Origin: Methylobacterium phyllostachyos
GTDB taxonomy: Bacteria > Pseudomonadota > Alphaproteobacteria > Rhizobiales > Beijerinckiaceae
Length of the DNA: 64,000 nt
Assembly (NCBI RefSeq): GCF_900103445.1
Contig: NZ_FNHS01000002.1
Coordinates: 62,001 to 126,000 of the forward strand
Direction: 5' to 3'
Positions 33,888 to 43,098 of this stretch are shown here, piece by piece (the stretch's first letter is position 1; each line of letters starts with the position of its first letter). Both the position numbers and the translations under genes were made by a program. Below the pieces are notes generated by a model that had not been told where the DNA came from, did not search any database, and worked only from the letters and a program-made list of their open reading frames with translations.

Positions 33888-35132
33888 TCAGGGCACGACG
33901 ACGCCCGTCTCGGCGAAATGGGCCAAGCGCGCGATGAGGGGCGCGACCATCATGCGGTCGAGCTGCCGCAGCAAACCCCCGCGCGCGTGGGCGACGTTCG
34001 CCTCGGCCTGCTCGCGCGCCCGGTTCTGCCAGCCAGTGCGGTCGCCCTTGCACGCAGACCAAGCCCGCTCGATCGCGCTGAACACCTGCGGCAGACGCAC
34101 GATCGGGTCCGTGATCAGATCGTAAGGGTGGTCGATCAAGCCATCGAAGGTATGGAAGCCCAACTCGGACAGCCGTGCGACAGCGCGCGGCGCGCCAACG
34201 ACCACGAAGGGCAGTCCGGTCGCAGCAGCCTTCAGCGACTTCTCGGTGATCCGCTCGACGCCGGGTTCGAAGAAGTCAGTCTCGGAGATCACGGTGAAGT
34301 CGCATTCTCCATAAGCTTGGGTGTCGAGGGTCATGACCATGTCGGTCCCCTGATCGGGGTCGATCCGCCGGGCCCGGCGCGGGATCCAGTCGCCGACATC
34401 GGCCAGAAGCGGCGCGAAGGCCGCCTCGATCTCGGGCGGGGCGTGGAAGACATCGATTCCACCCGCCTTCGGGTTGTCCGCTCCGATGCCGTGGAAGGAG
34501 ATCACGCCGTCACGGTCCAAGCCGCTGAGCTGGAACCAGCGGTAGAGGAGGACCCTGTGCCAGCGCAGGGCCGCGTTCTGGCACAAGAAGCGGGCCGGCC
34601 GGGTCGCCTGGGTGAACGGCGCGTAGCCGGCGCGGTCGAGGGCGTGCTGCGGGAAGAGCCGTGGACCTGCCTCCGCATCCAGCCACAGGGCCACTTGCAG
34701 CGGGAAGAACTCAAACGTCCAGAACCGTAGGCCCGCGCCGTAGAGCCGCTCGTAATCGAGCCGCAGGATCTTGTTCTGGGAAACGAGGATGACGCGGTCG
34801 CGTGGGATGCCGAGCGTGTGGAGGTTGCGGTGGAGCGCCTCGAAGGTCGGCGCGTGCAGGCCCGGGCCCTCGTTCGCCAAATCGAGGAGCAGCGCAGCTC
34901 GCCCGGCACGCAGGTTCTCGACGTCGCCTGGTTGCAGCAGGTCGAGGCGTCCGTTCGCCTCCGGGAAGCCGAGGCGAACGAAGTCGAGCACCGGCAGGCA
35001 GAGGACGTGGTTCGCCGTACCCGGATCAGCCGTGACAGTGACCGGCTTGCCCATCCAGCCGAGCGCGGCCGGCAGGAAGTGGCCGGCCTCGCCCCGGGGG
35101 ACGAGCAGGATCTCGGAAGATGGTTGACTCAT
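33888..35132 (-). CDS. Unidentified 414-residue protein (possible glycan-related)
   Basis: No family was recognised with confidence. The C-terminal part FFEPGVERITEKSLKAAATG followed by LPFVVVGAPRAVARLSELGF resembles the end of some polysaccharide-associated transferases (pattern ITEKTFK..A.G.PF...G...L..L...GF.TF). The middle has ALWLDAEAGPRLFP and an Asn/Lys-rich SQNKILRLDYERLYG. No signal peptide or membrane span. ATG 35132 is chosen over a start at 35153. It stands alone downstream of the dpp operon and convergent with the MocR gene. A glycosyltransferase-like role is only a guess. Confidence 0.5.
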   Translation of the reverse strand: MSQPSSEILLVPRGEAGHFLPAALGWMGKPVTVTADPGTANHVLCLPVLDFVRLGFPEANGRLDLLQPGDVENLRAGRAALLLDLANEGPGLHAPTFEALHRNLHTLGIPRDRVILVSQNKILRLDYERLYGAGLRFWTFEFFPLQVALWLDAEAGPRLFPQHALDRAGYAPFTQATRPARFLCQNAALRWHRVLLYRWFQLSGLDRDGVISFHGIGADNPKAGGIDVFHAPPEIEAAFAPLLADVGDWIPRRARRIDPDQGTDMVMTLDTQAYGECDFTVISETDFFEPGVERITEKSLKAAATGLPFVVVGAPRAVARLSELGFHTFDGLIDHPYDLITDPIVRLPQVFSAIERAWSACKGDRTGWQNRAREQAEANVAHARGGLLRQLDRMMVAPLIARLAHFAETGVVVP

Positions 35133-35201
35133 CGTGGTGCCCGGACGGCCCACGACCGGACCGTACTGGCCGGATAACGAGTTCGTGAGCGGGCGTCGAG
35201 G

Positions 35202-36245
35202 TCAGGCCAGGACCGGCTCCGCAGCGCGGATCGGCGTCGGGTCGGCCCGGTAGGCGGCCGAGGCCTCCTCGGTCCGCCAGCAGGCGACGCGGTGGCCGGG
35301 GGCGATCTCGGCGACCGGGGGCATCTCCCGGCGGCAGCGCTCTTCCGCCAGGAAGCAGCGCGGCGCGAACGGGCAGCCCGGCGGCCGGTTGGCGAGGTCC
35401 GGCGGGCTGCCCGGGATGGTCTGAAGCCGGGAGCCCTTGGCGAGCGCGCCTTCCGCCCGGCTGCGCAGCAGACCGATCGTGTAGGGGTGGTGCGGGTTCA
35501 GCACGACCTGATGCGCGGTGCCGGTCTCGACGATCTTGCCCGCGTACATCACGGCGATCCGGTCAGCGACCTCGACCGCCGCGCCGAGATCGTGCGTGAC
35601 GATGACGATCGACAGGCCGAGATCCCGCTGCAGCTCGCGCAGCAGCAGAAGCACCTGGATCTGCACCGTGGCGTCGAGCGCCGTGGTCGGCTCGTCGGCG
35701 AGCAGCACCTGCGGCCGGCAGGCGAGCGCCAGGGCGATCATGGCCCGCTGGCGCATGCCGCCCGACATCTCGTGCGGGTAGTTGTCGAGGCGCCGCTCCG
35801 GGCTCGGGATCCGCACCCGCTCGAACAGGGCGAGCGCCCGCTTGCGCGCCTCGTCCTTGGAGATCTTCTCGTGTCGCCTGATCGCCTCGGTGATCTGCTG
35901 ACCAACCGTGTAGACCGGATCGAAGGCGAGCAGCGGCTCCTGGAAGATCATCGAGACGTCGCCGCCGCGGAAATCGGCGAGCTGGCGCTTGGTCAGGGCC
36001 TGCACGTCCCGGCCGGCGGCTCGGATCGTGCCGTCGATCCGGCTGCGTCCTTCCGGGAACAGGCGCAAGATCGCCCGCAGGGTCACGCTCTTGCCGGAGC
36101 CGGATTCGCCGATGAGCGCCAGCGCCTGACCGCGCTCCAGAGTGAGGTCAACGCCGTCGACGACCTGCACCTTGCCGAAGGCGACGCGCAGGTCCTTGAG
36201 GGTGACGGCGGGTTCGACCGAAGGGGTGGGATTTGAAGTGCTCAT
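35202..36245 (-). CDS. dppD: ABC transporter ATP-binding protein, DppD-like
   Basis: A 347-residue ATPase of a peptide/nickel/opine-class importer. Walker A is GESGSGKS, the signature MSGGMRQRAM, Walker B VLLADEPTTALD, and the H-loop VTHDLG. The oligopeptide-type C-terminal extension with NRPPGCPFAPRC (a Cys-containing motif) is present. Its start overlaps the dppF stop (ATGA). Last gene of the dppA-B-C-F-D unit; with DppF it forms a heterodimeric motor. Confidence 0.92.
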   Translation of the reverse strand: MSTSNPTPSVEPAVTLKDLRVAFGKVQVVDGVDLTLERGQALALIGESGSGKSVTLRAILRLFPEGRSRIDGTIRAAGRDVQALTKRQLADFRGGDVSMIFQEPLLAFDPVYTVGQQITEAIRRHEKISKDEARKRALALFERVRIPSPERRLDNYPHEMSGGMRQRAMIALALACRPQVLLADEPTTALDATVQIQVLLLLRELQRDLGLSIVIVTHDLGAAVEVADRIAVMYAGKIVETGTAHQVVLNPHHPYTIGLLRSRAEGALAKGSRLQTIPGSPPDLANRPPGCPFAPRCFLAEERCRREMPPVAEIAPGHRVACWRTEEASAAYRADPTPIRAAEPVLA

Positions 36246-37297
36246 GCCGCGAGCGCCCGATCCGGCGCAGCCGAATGGCCGGAGCCGGGCTGCCGGGCGA
36301 GGCAGGCGACCCGGTGCAGCGGCCGGATCGCGTCGAGCGGCGGCTCCTTCTCGGCGCAGACACCCTCCGCGAGGGCGCAGCGCGGGTGGAAGCGGCAGCC
36401 GGAGGGCGGGTCGATCGGGTTCGGCGGATCGCCCTGCAGCAGCGCGGCCTGCGTGCGGTTGTCGGGATCGAGCGAGGGCATCGAGGCGAGCAGCGCCTCG
36501 GTGTAGGGGTGCGCCGGCGCGTCGAGCACCGTGTCGGACGGACCGATCTCGGCGACCCGGCCGAGATACATCACCATCACCCGATCGGAGATGAAGCGCA
36601 CGACGTTCAGGTCGTGGCTGATGAAGATGTAGGTCAGGCCGAACTCGGCCTTGAGGTCGAGGAGCAGGTTCAGCACCTGCGCCTCCACCGACTTGTCCAG
36701 CGCCGAGACCGCCTCGTCGAGGAGCACCAGCCGCGGCTCAAGAGCCAGCGAGCGGGCGATGTTGACCCGCTGGCGCTGGCCGCCGGAGATCTCGTGCGGA
36801 TAGCGGCCGGCGAAGCGCTTCGGCTCCAGGCCGACCCGGGCGAGGAGTGCCCGGGCGCGCTCCACCGCCTCCCGGCCCGGCACGCCGTTCACCTTCGGGC
36901 CAAAGGCGATCGACTGCTCCACCGTCATGCGCGGGTTGAGCGAGGCGTAGCTGTCCTGGAACACCATCTGCACCTGGCGGCGGTAGGACCGCCACGGCAT
37001 GGCGCGCTCGCCGATTGCCTGGCCGTCGTACAGCATGGCGCCGGAGTCGCGCTCGATCAGGCCCATCAGCAGCTTGGCGGTGGTGGACTTGCCGCAGCCG
37101 GACTCGCCGACGATGCCCAGCGTCTCGCCCTTCAGGACATCGAAATCGACGCCGTCGACGGCGCGGACCACCTGTTTCTTGCCCCCGGCCTTGCGGACCG
37201 GGAAGTGCTTGGTCAGCCCCGAGACCGACAGGAGCGGCTGGGCCGGTCCGCCGCGGTCGCGGGCGAACGGATCGGGGGCGTCCGGGATGACGCTCAC
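36242..37297 (-). CDS. dppF: ABC transporter ATP-binding protein, DppF-like
   Basis: A 351-residue ATPase partner of DppD: Walker A GESGCGKSTTAKLLMGL, signature EISGGQRQRVNIARSLA, Walker B LVLLDEAVSALD, and the terminal DPPSGCRFHPRCAL motif. The GTG start at 37297 overlaps the dppC stop; reading further upstream gives sequence from the complement of dppC and is rejected. DEAVSALD (instead of the usual DEPVSALD) is a small oddity. Confidence 0.92.
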   Translation of the reverse strand: MSVIPDAPDPFARDRGGPAQPLLSVSGLTKHFPVRKAGGKKQVVRAVDGVDFDVLKGETLGIVGESGCGKSTTAKLLMGLIERDSGAMLYDGQAIGERAMPWRSYRRQVQMVFQDSYASLNPRMTVEQSIAFGPKVNGVPGREAVERARALLARVGLEPKRFAGRYPHEISGGQRQRVNIARSLALEPRLVLLDEAVSALDKSVEAQVLNLLLDLKAEFGLTYIFISHDLNVVRFISDRVMVMYLGRVAEIGPSDTVLDAPAHPYTEALLASMPSLDPDNRTQAALLQGDPPNPIDPPSGCRFHPRCALAEGVCAEKEPPLDAIRPLHRVACLARQPGSGHSAAPDRALAA

Positions 37298-38229
37298 TGG
37301 CGAATCTCCATGGCGGCGCGCAGGCCGTCCGAGAACAGGTTGAAGGCGATCGAGACGAGGAAGATGCACACGCCCGGCAGGGCGGCGACGACCGGGTTCA
37401 CGTAGATCGCCGTGCGCAGGGTGTTGAGCATCAGGCCCCATTCGGGCTCCGGCGGGCGCACGCCGAGGCCGAGGAACGACAGGCCCGAGGCTAGGATCAT
37501 CGAGACCGAGATCAGGCTGGTCGAATAGACGAAGATCGGCCCGACGACGTTGCCGAGCACCTGCACGCGCATAATCGTCAGGGCTGAGGCGCCCGACAGC
37601 TTGGCAGCGTCGATGTAGTCGCGGCGGCGGATGCCCGTGGTGACGCTCTCGGCCACCCGGGCGATCTGGGGCACGAACACGCAGGTCAGCGACACGATCG
37701 AGTTGAAGATGCCCGCACCCAGGGCGCCGGAGAGAGCGATCGCCAGCAGCACGGAGGGAAAGGCGAAAAACACGTCGATCGTGCGCATCAGGATCGTGTT
37801 GGTCCAGCCGCCGACATAGCCGGCCAGGATCCCGATTCCGGAGCCGATCACGAAGGCGATCAGCACCGGGGTGACGCCGATGAACAGCGACAGGCGCGAG
37901 CCCAGCATCAGCCGGCTGATCATGTCGCGGCCGAGCTCGTCTGAGCCCAGCCAGTAGGTGGCGTCGCCGACATGCTTGAGGCGGCGCAGCATGGAGCCCT
38001 TGTAGGGGTCCATCGGGGTGATCCAGGGCGACAGGAGCGCGATGAGCACCACCAGCAGGATCACGGCGCCGGCGCCCATGGCGACGGGATCGCGCACCAG
38101 CCGGTGGCCGACATGGCCCCAGAAGCCCCGCGACGGGACGAAGGCGGCCTCGGGCCCGTGGGCAGCATCCTCGGCGGCCAGCACGCCGCCGTCGAGGGCG
38201 ATGGAGGCCGCGGTGACGGGAGCAGTCAT
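37294..38229 (-). CDS. dppC: ABC transporter permease, DppC-like
   Basis: A 311-residue permease with six predicted spans. The N-terminus carries the OppC-like segment before LVRDPVAMGAGAVILLVVLIALLSPWI, then TYWLGSDELGRDMISRLMLGSRLSL, the family signature. The EAA-type coupling loop is around DYIDAAKLSGASALTIMRVQVLGNV. ATG 38229 lies 15 bp after the dppB stop. Confidence 0.92.
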   Translation of the reverse strand: MTAPVTAASIALDGGVLAAEDAAHGPEAAFVPSRGFWGHVGHRLVRDPVAMGAGAVILLVVLIALLSPWITPMDPYKGSMLRRLKHVGDATYWLGSDELGRDMISRLMLGSRLSLFIGVTPVLIAFVIGSGIGILAGYVGGWTNTILMRTIDVFFAFPSVLLAIALSGALGAGIFNSIVSLTCVFVPQIARVAESVTTGIRRRDYIDAAKLSGASALTIMRVQVLGNVVGPIFVYSTSLISVSMILASGLSFLGLGVRPPEPEWGLMLNTLRTAIYVNPVVAALPGVCIFLVSIAFNLFSDGLRAAMEIRQ

Positions 38230-38243
38230 GATCGGGCTCCGGC

Positions 38244-39197
38244 TCAGGCGCGCTCGATGCGCGGGTCGAGGGCGGTCTGCATCACGTCCACCAGGAGGTT
38301 GAGGAGCACGAAGAACATCGCCAGCACGAGGATCGAGCCCTGGAGCAGGGGCAGGTCGCGCTGGAAGATCGCTGCGTTGAGCAGGAAGCCGGTGCCCGGC
38401 CACGCGAACACGGTCTCGACCAGGATCGAGCCGCCGAGCAGGTAGCCGAGCTGCAGGCCCATGATGGCCAGCGCGGTCGGGGCGGCGTTGCGTACGACAT
38501 GCCTGAACACGCCGCGCTCATCCATGCCCTTGGCGCGCAGCGCCTCGACGAAATCCTGGGACAGGATGTCGGCGACGAGCGCCCGGACCGTGCGGGCGAT
38601 GATGCCCATCGGGATCACCGACATCGTGACCGCCGGCAGGATCATATAGCGCAGGTGGTCGAAGTCCGGACGCCAGTTGCCGGAGCCGTCGGGCCCGGCG
38701 CCGGTGGGCGGCAGCCAGCCGAGTGTGGCCGAGAACACGATCACCAGCACCATGCCGAGCCAATAATGGGGCACGCTCACGCCGAAGACTGAAAGCGCGG
38801 ACGCGGCCCGGTCGGCGAGCGAGTTGCGGTGATAGCCCGCCACGAAGCCGAACAGCGTGCCGAAGGTGAAGCCGATCACGGTCGCCACGGAGGCGAGGAT
38901 CAGGGAGTTCACCACCGCCCGGCTGACCTCACCCAGCACCGGCCGTCCGGTGGCGATCGAGGTGCCGAGGTCGCCATGCAGCACGTGCCAGAGCCAGATC
39001 AGGTACTGGACCGGCAGTGGCTTATCGAAGCCGTAGGCCGCGCGCATCTCGTCGATCATGGACTGCGTCGCGTCGACCGGCAGGATCGCGCTCAGCGGAT
39101 CGCCCGGCGCGAGGTGGACGAGGAGGAAACAGACCACGCTGACCCCGAACGCCACGGGGGTCGCGTAGAGCAGGCGCTTGAGGGTGTAGAGGAGCAT
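38244..39197 (-). CDS. dppB: ABC transporter permease, DppB-like
   Basis: A 317-residue permease: LLYTLKRLLYATPVAFGVSVVCFLLVHLAPGDP at the N-terminus is the classic DppB/OppB start, and the coupling loop is around DFVEALRAKGMDERGVFRHVVRNA. Six spans are expected. ATG 39197 is chosen; upstream codons fall in the palindromic repeat region. dppA lies 217 bp upstream, with the repeat pair between. Confidence 0.92.
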   Translation of the reverse strand: MLLYTLKRLLYATPVAFGVSVVCFLLVHLAPGDPLSAILPVDATQSMIDEMRAAYGFDKPLPVQYLIWLWHVLHGDLGTSIATGRPVLGEVSRAVVNSLILASVATVIGFTFGTLFGFVAGYHRNSLADRAASALSVFGVSVPHYWLGMVLVIVFSATLGWLPPTGAGPDGSGNWRPDFDHLRYMILPAVTMSVIPMGIIARTVRALVADILSQDFVEALRAKGMDERGVFRHVVRNAAPTALAIMGLQLGYLLGGSILVETVFAWPGTGFLLNAAIFQRDLPLLQGSILVLAMFFVLLNLLVDVMQTALDPRIERA

Positions 39198-39235
39198 CAC
39201 TTGCCTTTTGGCCGATGGATCTATCGTCGCCGCTG

Positions 39236-39402
39236 AACCTCCCTCCCCCCTCTGCGGGGGAGGGTGGCCCCCGAAGGGGGTCGGGAGAGGGGAGCGACGG
39301 TGTAGGAGAGGACGCGACGGGCGCTCCATCCTGCATCGTCGCGCTGCCCCTCTCCCGCCCCGCATGCGTGGGGCACCCTCCCCCGCAGAGGGGGGGAGGG
39401 TT
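39236..39402. repeat. Pair of inverted REP-like palindromic repeats (REPIN-like)
   Basis: Two similar about 57-bp units lie in opposite orientation: 39236-39292 and 39346-39402. Each contains CTCTGCGGGGGAGGGTG, then a small variable palindrome (CCCCCGAAGGGGG in the first, CCCCACGCATGCGGGG in the second), then CGGGAGAGGGG. The whole region can fold into a long stem. Such doublets resemble REPINs spread by RAYT transposases; none is encoded here. It lies between dppA and dppB and may cause transcript processing or termination that lets dppA outrun the rest (inference). Confidence 0.75.
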
Positions 39403-39414
39403 AGCGTGGCGGCG

Positions 39415-41037
39415 CTACCGCGCCGCCGTCGCGATGGTGATCTTCGAAAAGTCCTGGAACCAGTTCTGCGCCTGGACGAAGCCCTTCACCTTTGGGCTCA
39501 TCGCCCGCGGATTCACGTCGTGCGTGATCATGACGAACAGCGCATCATCGACGTACTTCTCGTGGATCTTCTGCAGCACCTTCGTCTGCTCGGCCTTGTC
39601 GAAGGTGTTGCGGACCTGATCGAACAGCTTGTCCATCGCGGGATCGCAGTAATAACCCCAGTTCGTGCCGTTCGGCGGGGCGAGGTTGCACTGCAGGTGG
39701 CGGATGAAGCCGGTGAACGGATCCTGGATGAAGTACGAGTAGTTGATCGCCGAGACGCCGCGGGAGATGTCGGCCTTGGCGCCGGCCCGCCAGATGTTGA
39801 TCAGCGTGTTCCACTCGACCACCTCGTAGTCGACCTGGATGCCGACCTCGGCAAGGTTCTGCTGGATGAATTCGTTCATCGGCAGCGGCTGCATCTGGCC
39901 CGAGCCCGAGGCCGAGATCGCGACCTTCAGCTTCAGGGGCTTGGCCGGGCTGTAGCCGGCCTCCGCGAGCAGCTTCTTGGCGGCCTCCGGATCGTACTTG
40001 ATGTCGAAGGTCGGATGGCCGAACCACTGGTGGCCGGGCGGCATGAAGCCCTTGGCGGGGATGGCGAGGCCGCCGAGCAGCTCCTTCAGGCCCTCGCGGT
40101 CGATGGCGAGGTTGGCCGCCTTACGCACGCGGATGTCGTTCCAGGGCGAGCCCTCGACCCGCGACAGGTGCCACGTCCAGTTATGCGGATAGGCGTTGGT
40201 GACGATGGTGAAGCCGGCGCTCTTGAGCGATTCCACCGCGTCGGGCGCGGGCGCCTCGATCCAGTCCACCTGACCGGAGCGCAGGGCGGCGGTCCGGGCA
40301 TTGGCCTCGGGCAGCGGGATCAGCACCAGCTTGTCGAGCTTCGGCACCCGATCCTTGTCCCAGTACTCCTTGAACGGCACCATCTCGGCGCGCTCGCGGG
40401 GGGCGAACAGGGTCAGCTTCCAGGGGCCGGTCCCAGAGGGCTGCTTGGCGAAGGCGTCCCAGGACTTGCCCAGCTTCTCCCACTGGGCGGGCGACGACAT
40501 CATGATCCAGGCGATCTGGTAGGGCAGCGTCGCGTCGGGGGCTTTGGTGGTGATCTCGACGGTCATCGGATCGACGACGCGATAGGTTGCCACCGCCGGG
40601 ATGCGGGTCTTGCCCTGCGCCGACTGGCGCGGGTCGTATTGCGGCGCGTCGCTCTTCAGGAGCTTGTCGAGGTTCCAGACCACCGCGTCGGCGTTGAAGT
40701 CCGAGCCGTCGTGGAATTTCACGCCGGGCCGGAGCTTGAAGGTCCACTTGGTCTTGTCGCTCGGATCGACGGTCCAGCTGGTGGCGAGCCCCGGCACGAG
40801 GTCGGAGGCCAGTTCCGCGCTCGACAGGTCCCAATTGATGAGCCCGTCATAGACCGTGTAGCCGAGGAAGCGCATGCCCTCGCCGCCATTGTCGGTCTGG
40901 CCAGTGGTCAGCGGGATGTCGGAGGCGGTCATGCCGATCCGGAGCGTCCCCTGCGCGAGGGCGGCAGAGCTCGCCGAAAGCGCCAGGGCGCCGGCCAGCG
41001 CCGCACGGGCGCCGAATTTTCTCAAACGGGACAGCAT
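39415..41037 (-). CDS. dppA: ABC transporter substrate-binding protein, family 5 (DppA-like)
   Basis: A 540-residue periplasmic binding protein. The Sec signal peptide is residues 1-29 (LAGALALSASSAALA before QGTLRIG). The SBP_bac_5 features GLATSWTVDPSDKTKWTF, RPGVKFHDGSDFNADAV and SGTGPWKLT are in order. ATG 41037 gives the best signal peptide; a start at 41070 would add 11 residues. The ligand is unknown, but coupling to atzG/E/H-like genes suggests a ureide, amide or small carboxylated nitrogen compound rather than peptides. Confidence 0.92.
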   Translation of the reverse strand: MLSRLRKFGARAALAGALALSASSAALAQGTLRIGMTASDIPLTTGQTDNGGEGMRFLGYTVYDGLINWDLSSAELASDLVPGLATSWTVDPSDKTKWTFKLRPGVKFHDGSDFNADAVVWNLDKLLKSDAPQYDPRQSAQGKTRIPAVATYRVVDPMTVEITTKAPDATLPYQIAWIMMSSPAQWEKLGKSWDAFAKQPSGTGPWKLTLFAPRERAEMVPFKEYWDKDRVPKLDKLVLIPLPEANARTAALRSGQVDWIEAPAPDAVESLKSAGFTIVTNAYPHNWTWHLSRVEGSPWNDIRVRKAANLAIDREGLKELLGGLAIPAKGFMPPGHQWFGHPTFDIKYDPEAAKKLLAEAGYSPAKPLKLKVAISASGSGQMQPLPMNEFIQQNLAEVGIQVDYEVVEWNTLINIWRAGAKADISRGVSAINYSYFIQDPFTGFIRHLQCNLAPPNGTNWGYYCDPAMDKLFDQVRNTFDKAEQTKVLQKIHEKYVDDALFVMITHDVNPRAMSPKVKGFVQAQNWFQDFSKITIATAAR

Positions 41038-41126
41038 CTTGGATCGGGTACTCGCGTGGGTCCGGGCCAATCGGGCTCGGCATACGCTCGACCGTATGCA
41101 AGCCGGCGGCCAGTCGGCCCGCGCAG

Positions 41127-41510
41127 CTATCCAGCGTCGATCAGGCTCACATGCGCGGCCACCACCCGCCAGCCTTCGGGGAAGCGCACCCAGGTCTGAC
41201 TCTGGCGGCCGATCTTCCCAGGGGCAGAGGCGCGGGTGAACAGTGTCATCGCGGTGGCGTAGTCGCGCCCGTAGGTGGTAATCTGCGTCTGAGCGAGGGT
41301 GCGCTCCAGGCCGACCGGCGAGCGGGCGCGGCGAAAGGCGCGGATGGCGTCCATGCCGTAGAGGTTCTCGCCGATGCCATACCGGATGGTCAGCGGGTCG
41401 TCCCGGAACAGGGCCTCCAGGGTCGGCACGTCGTTGGTGGTGAGCGCCGTCTCGTAGGCCCGGAACGCGGCCTCGACTTCGGCCTTCACTGCGGGATCGT
41501 CGATCACCAT
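41127..41510 (-). CDS. AtzH/HpxZ-like protein (NTF2-like fold)
   Basis: A 127-residue SnoaL/NTF2-like protein: VKAEVEAAFRAYETALTTND, LEALFRDDPLTIRYGIGENLYG, AFRRARSPVGLERTLAQTQI and QSQTWVRFPEGWRVVAAHVS. These match the DUF3225 (AtzH/HpxZ) family. AtzH decarboxylates 1,3-dicarboxyurea in cyanuric acid breakdown; HpxZ accompanies oxalurate catabolism. The start overlaps the amidase stop by one base. Activity is inferred from family and context. Confidence 0.85.
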   Translation of the reverse strand: MVIDDPAVKAEVEAAFRAYETALTTNDVPTLEALFRDDPLTIRYGIGENLYGMDAIRAFRRARSPVGLERTLAQTQITTYGRDYATAMTLFTRASAPGKIGRQSQTWVRFPEGWRVVAAHVSLIDAG

Positions 41511-42907
41511 CAGGTCAGCTCCGCGATGGGTGCCGCGCAGACGCCCGTTTGTTCGAGGTGGCGGGCCACGCGCAGCGCCAGATCCTCCCGCCACGGCGCG
41601 GCGATCACCTGAACGCCGAGTGGCAGCCCGTCGTCGAGCCAGACCGGCACGGCGACCACCGGCAGGCCGATGAACGAGATCGGCTGCGTGAAGACGCCAA
41701 CATTGGCGCGCACCGGCAGGCTCACGCCGTCGAGGACGAAATGGGTCTGCCCACGCTTCGGCGCTCGGCACGGTGTGGCGGGTGCCAGGATCACGTCGAC
41801 GCCGCCGAATAGGTCGAGCACCGCGTTCCGGTACCAGCGCCGGAAGCGCTGCGCCCGCTCGACGAAGGGCGCCGGGATCATCGCGCCGGCGATCAGCCGG
41901 TCCCGCACCGCCGGGTCGAAATCCCCGGGCCGGGTGCGCAGACGGTCGAGGTGGAGCGTCGCGCCCTCGGCGGCTGTGATCAGGTAGGCCGCCGCCCGGG
42001 CGCGGTGCGCCTCCGGCAACGCGACGGTGCGTTCGGCACCCAGTGCCTCCGCGACGCGCGCCACCGCCGCGAAGGCCTCCGGATCGCCGCCCCGGGCGAA
42101 GTAGCCGCCCGCCACCGCGATCCGCAGGCCGCCGATGCCGGAGTCCAAGAGCGGCATGACTGGCTCGGGCGCTCGGGTCGTCGCCACCGGGTCGTCCGGA
42201 TCGGGGCCCTGCATGGCGTCGTACGCCAGAGCGAGGTCGGCGGCGCTGCGCGCCATCGGCCCGAGGTGATCGAGGCTGCCGACAAAAGGGAAGCTTCCGG
42301 CGCGGCTGAGGCGCCCATAGGTCGGCTTCAGCCCAAAGCATCCGCAGAAGGCCGCGGGCACCCGGATCGAGCCGTTCGTGTCCGAGCCCAAGGTCAGCGG
42401 CACCATCCCGGCGGCGAGGGCCGCGCCGGAACCGCCGGACGAGCCGCCGGTCATGTGATCCAGGGCGTGCGGATTTCGGGCGTCCCCGTCGTGGACGTTC
42501 TCGCCCGTGAAGTCATAGGCGTATTCGCCCATGTTGAGTGCGCCGACCAGGATTGCCCCGGCTGCTTCGAGGCGGCGCACCAGGCTGCCGTCACGCTGGG
42601 CCGCAGGACGCTCGCGGTTGATCTTCGAGCCCGCCCGCGTGGGAAGCCCCGCGATATCGATCAGGTTCTTGGCCGCGAAGGGAACACCGGCGAGCGGGCC
42701 GGCGGTGGCACCGCCGCTCAAAGCAGCATCGAGGGCATCGGCCCTGTCGAAGGCGCGGGCCGCCAGGACCTCGGTGAAGGCGTTGACGCGGGGGTCAGAC
42801 CGCTCGATCCGCCCAAGAACGTCCGCCACGACATCCCGCGCCTTGCGACGCCGGCCTGCAACGGCTGCAGCGATCGCGGCTGCCGAGGTCGGGATCGGTC
42901 CGCTCAC
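41510..42907 (-). CDS. AtzE-like amidase (amidase signature family)
   Basis: A 465-residue amidase signature enzyme related to GatA and AtzE/HpxY. The Ser-cisSer-Lys triad is visible as Lys in VPFAAKNLIDIAG (about residue 80) and the serines in MTGGSSGGSGAALAAG. GSDTNGSIRVPAAFCGCFGLKPTYG follows. AtzE acts with the small GatC-like AtzG on 1-carboxybiuret; HpxY relatives are linked to oxalurate. GTG start in a GTGA overlap with atzG. The product is probably a cytosolic heteromer with AtzG. Confidence 0.9.
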   Translation of the reverse strand: MSGPIPTSAAAIAAAVAGRRRKARDVVADVLGRIERSDPRVNAFTEVLAARAFDRADALDAALSGGATAGPLAGVPFAAKNLIDIAGLPTRAGSKINRERPAAQRDGSLVRRLEAAGAILVGALNMGEYAYDFTGENVHDGDARNPHALDHMTGGSSGGSGAALAAGMVPLTLGSDTNGSIRVPAAFCGCFGLKPTYGRLSRAGSFPFVGSLDHLGPMARSAADLALAYDAMQGPDPDDPVATTRAPEPVMPLLDSGIGGLRIAVAGGYFARGGDPEAFAAVARVAEALGAERTVALPEAHRARAAAYLITAAEGATLHLDRLRTRPGDFDPAVRDRLIAGAMIPAPFVERAQRFRRWYRNAVLDLFGGVDVILAPATPCRAPKRGQTHFVLDGVSLPVRANVGVFTQPISFIGLPVVAVPVWLDDGLPLGVQVIAAPWREDLALRVARHLEQTGVCAAPIAELT

Positions 42908-43098
42908 GCTTCGAACCTCGGCGCGGCTTCGCTCTCATCCGGCAACGGGAAACTCGTTATCAGGGCGGCCGCTGCGGCGAGAACGCGGAGATTCGCGCAG
43001 ATCGACGCGGTCCAGGCGTCATCGATCTCAAGGCCGAGCAGCGGACGCGCCGCAGCCACGTACGCTTCTGGCGCGAATGATTGTTCAGCTTCCTGCAT
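42904..43098 (-). CDS. AtzG-like small subunit (DUF4089)
   Basis: A 64-residue GatC-like partner: FAPEAYVAAARPLLGLEIDD, WTASICANLRVLAAAAALI and the end SFPLPDESEAAPRFEA fit DUF4089/AtzG, which stabilises AtzE. ATG 43098 is chosen; a longer frame to 43170 adds arginine-rich, unlikely sequence. First gene of the operon atzG-atzE-atzH-dppA-B-C-F-D, so the promoter should lie between 43099 and about 43250. Confidence 0.82.
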   Translation of the reverse strand: MQEAEQSFAPEAYVAAARPLLGLEIDDAWTASICANLRVLAAAAALITSFPLPDESEAAPRFEA

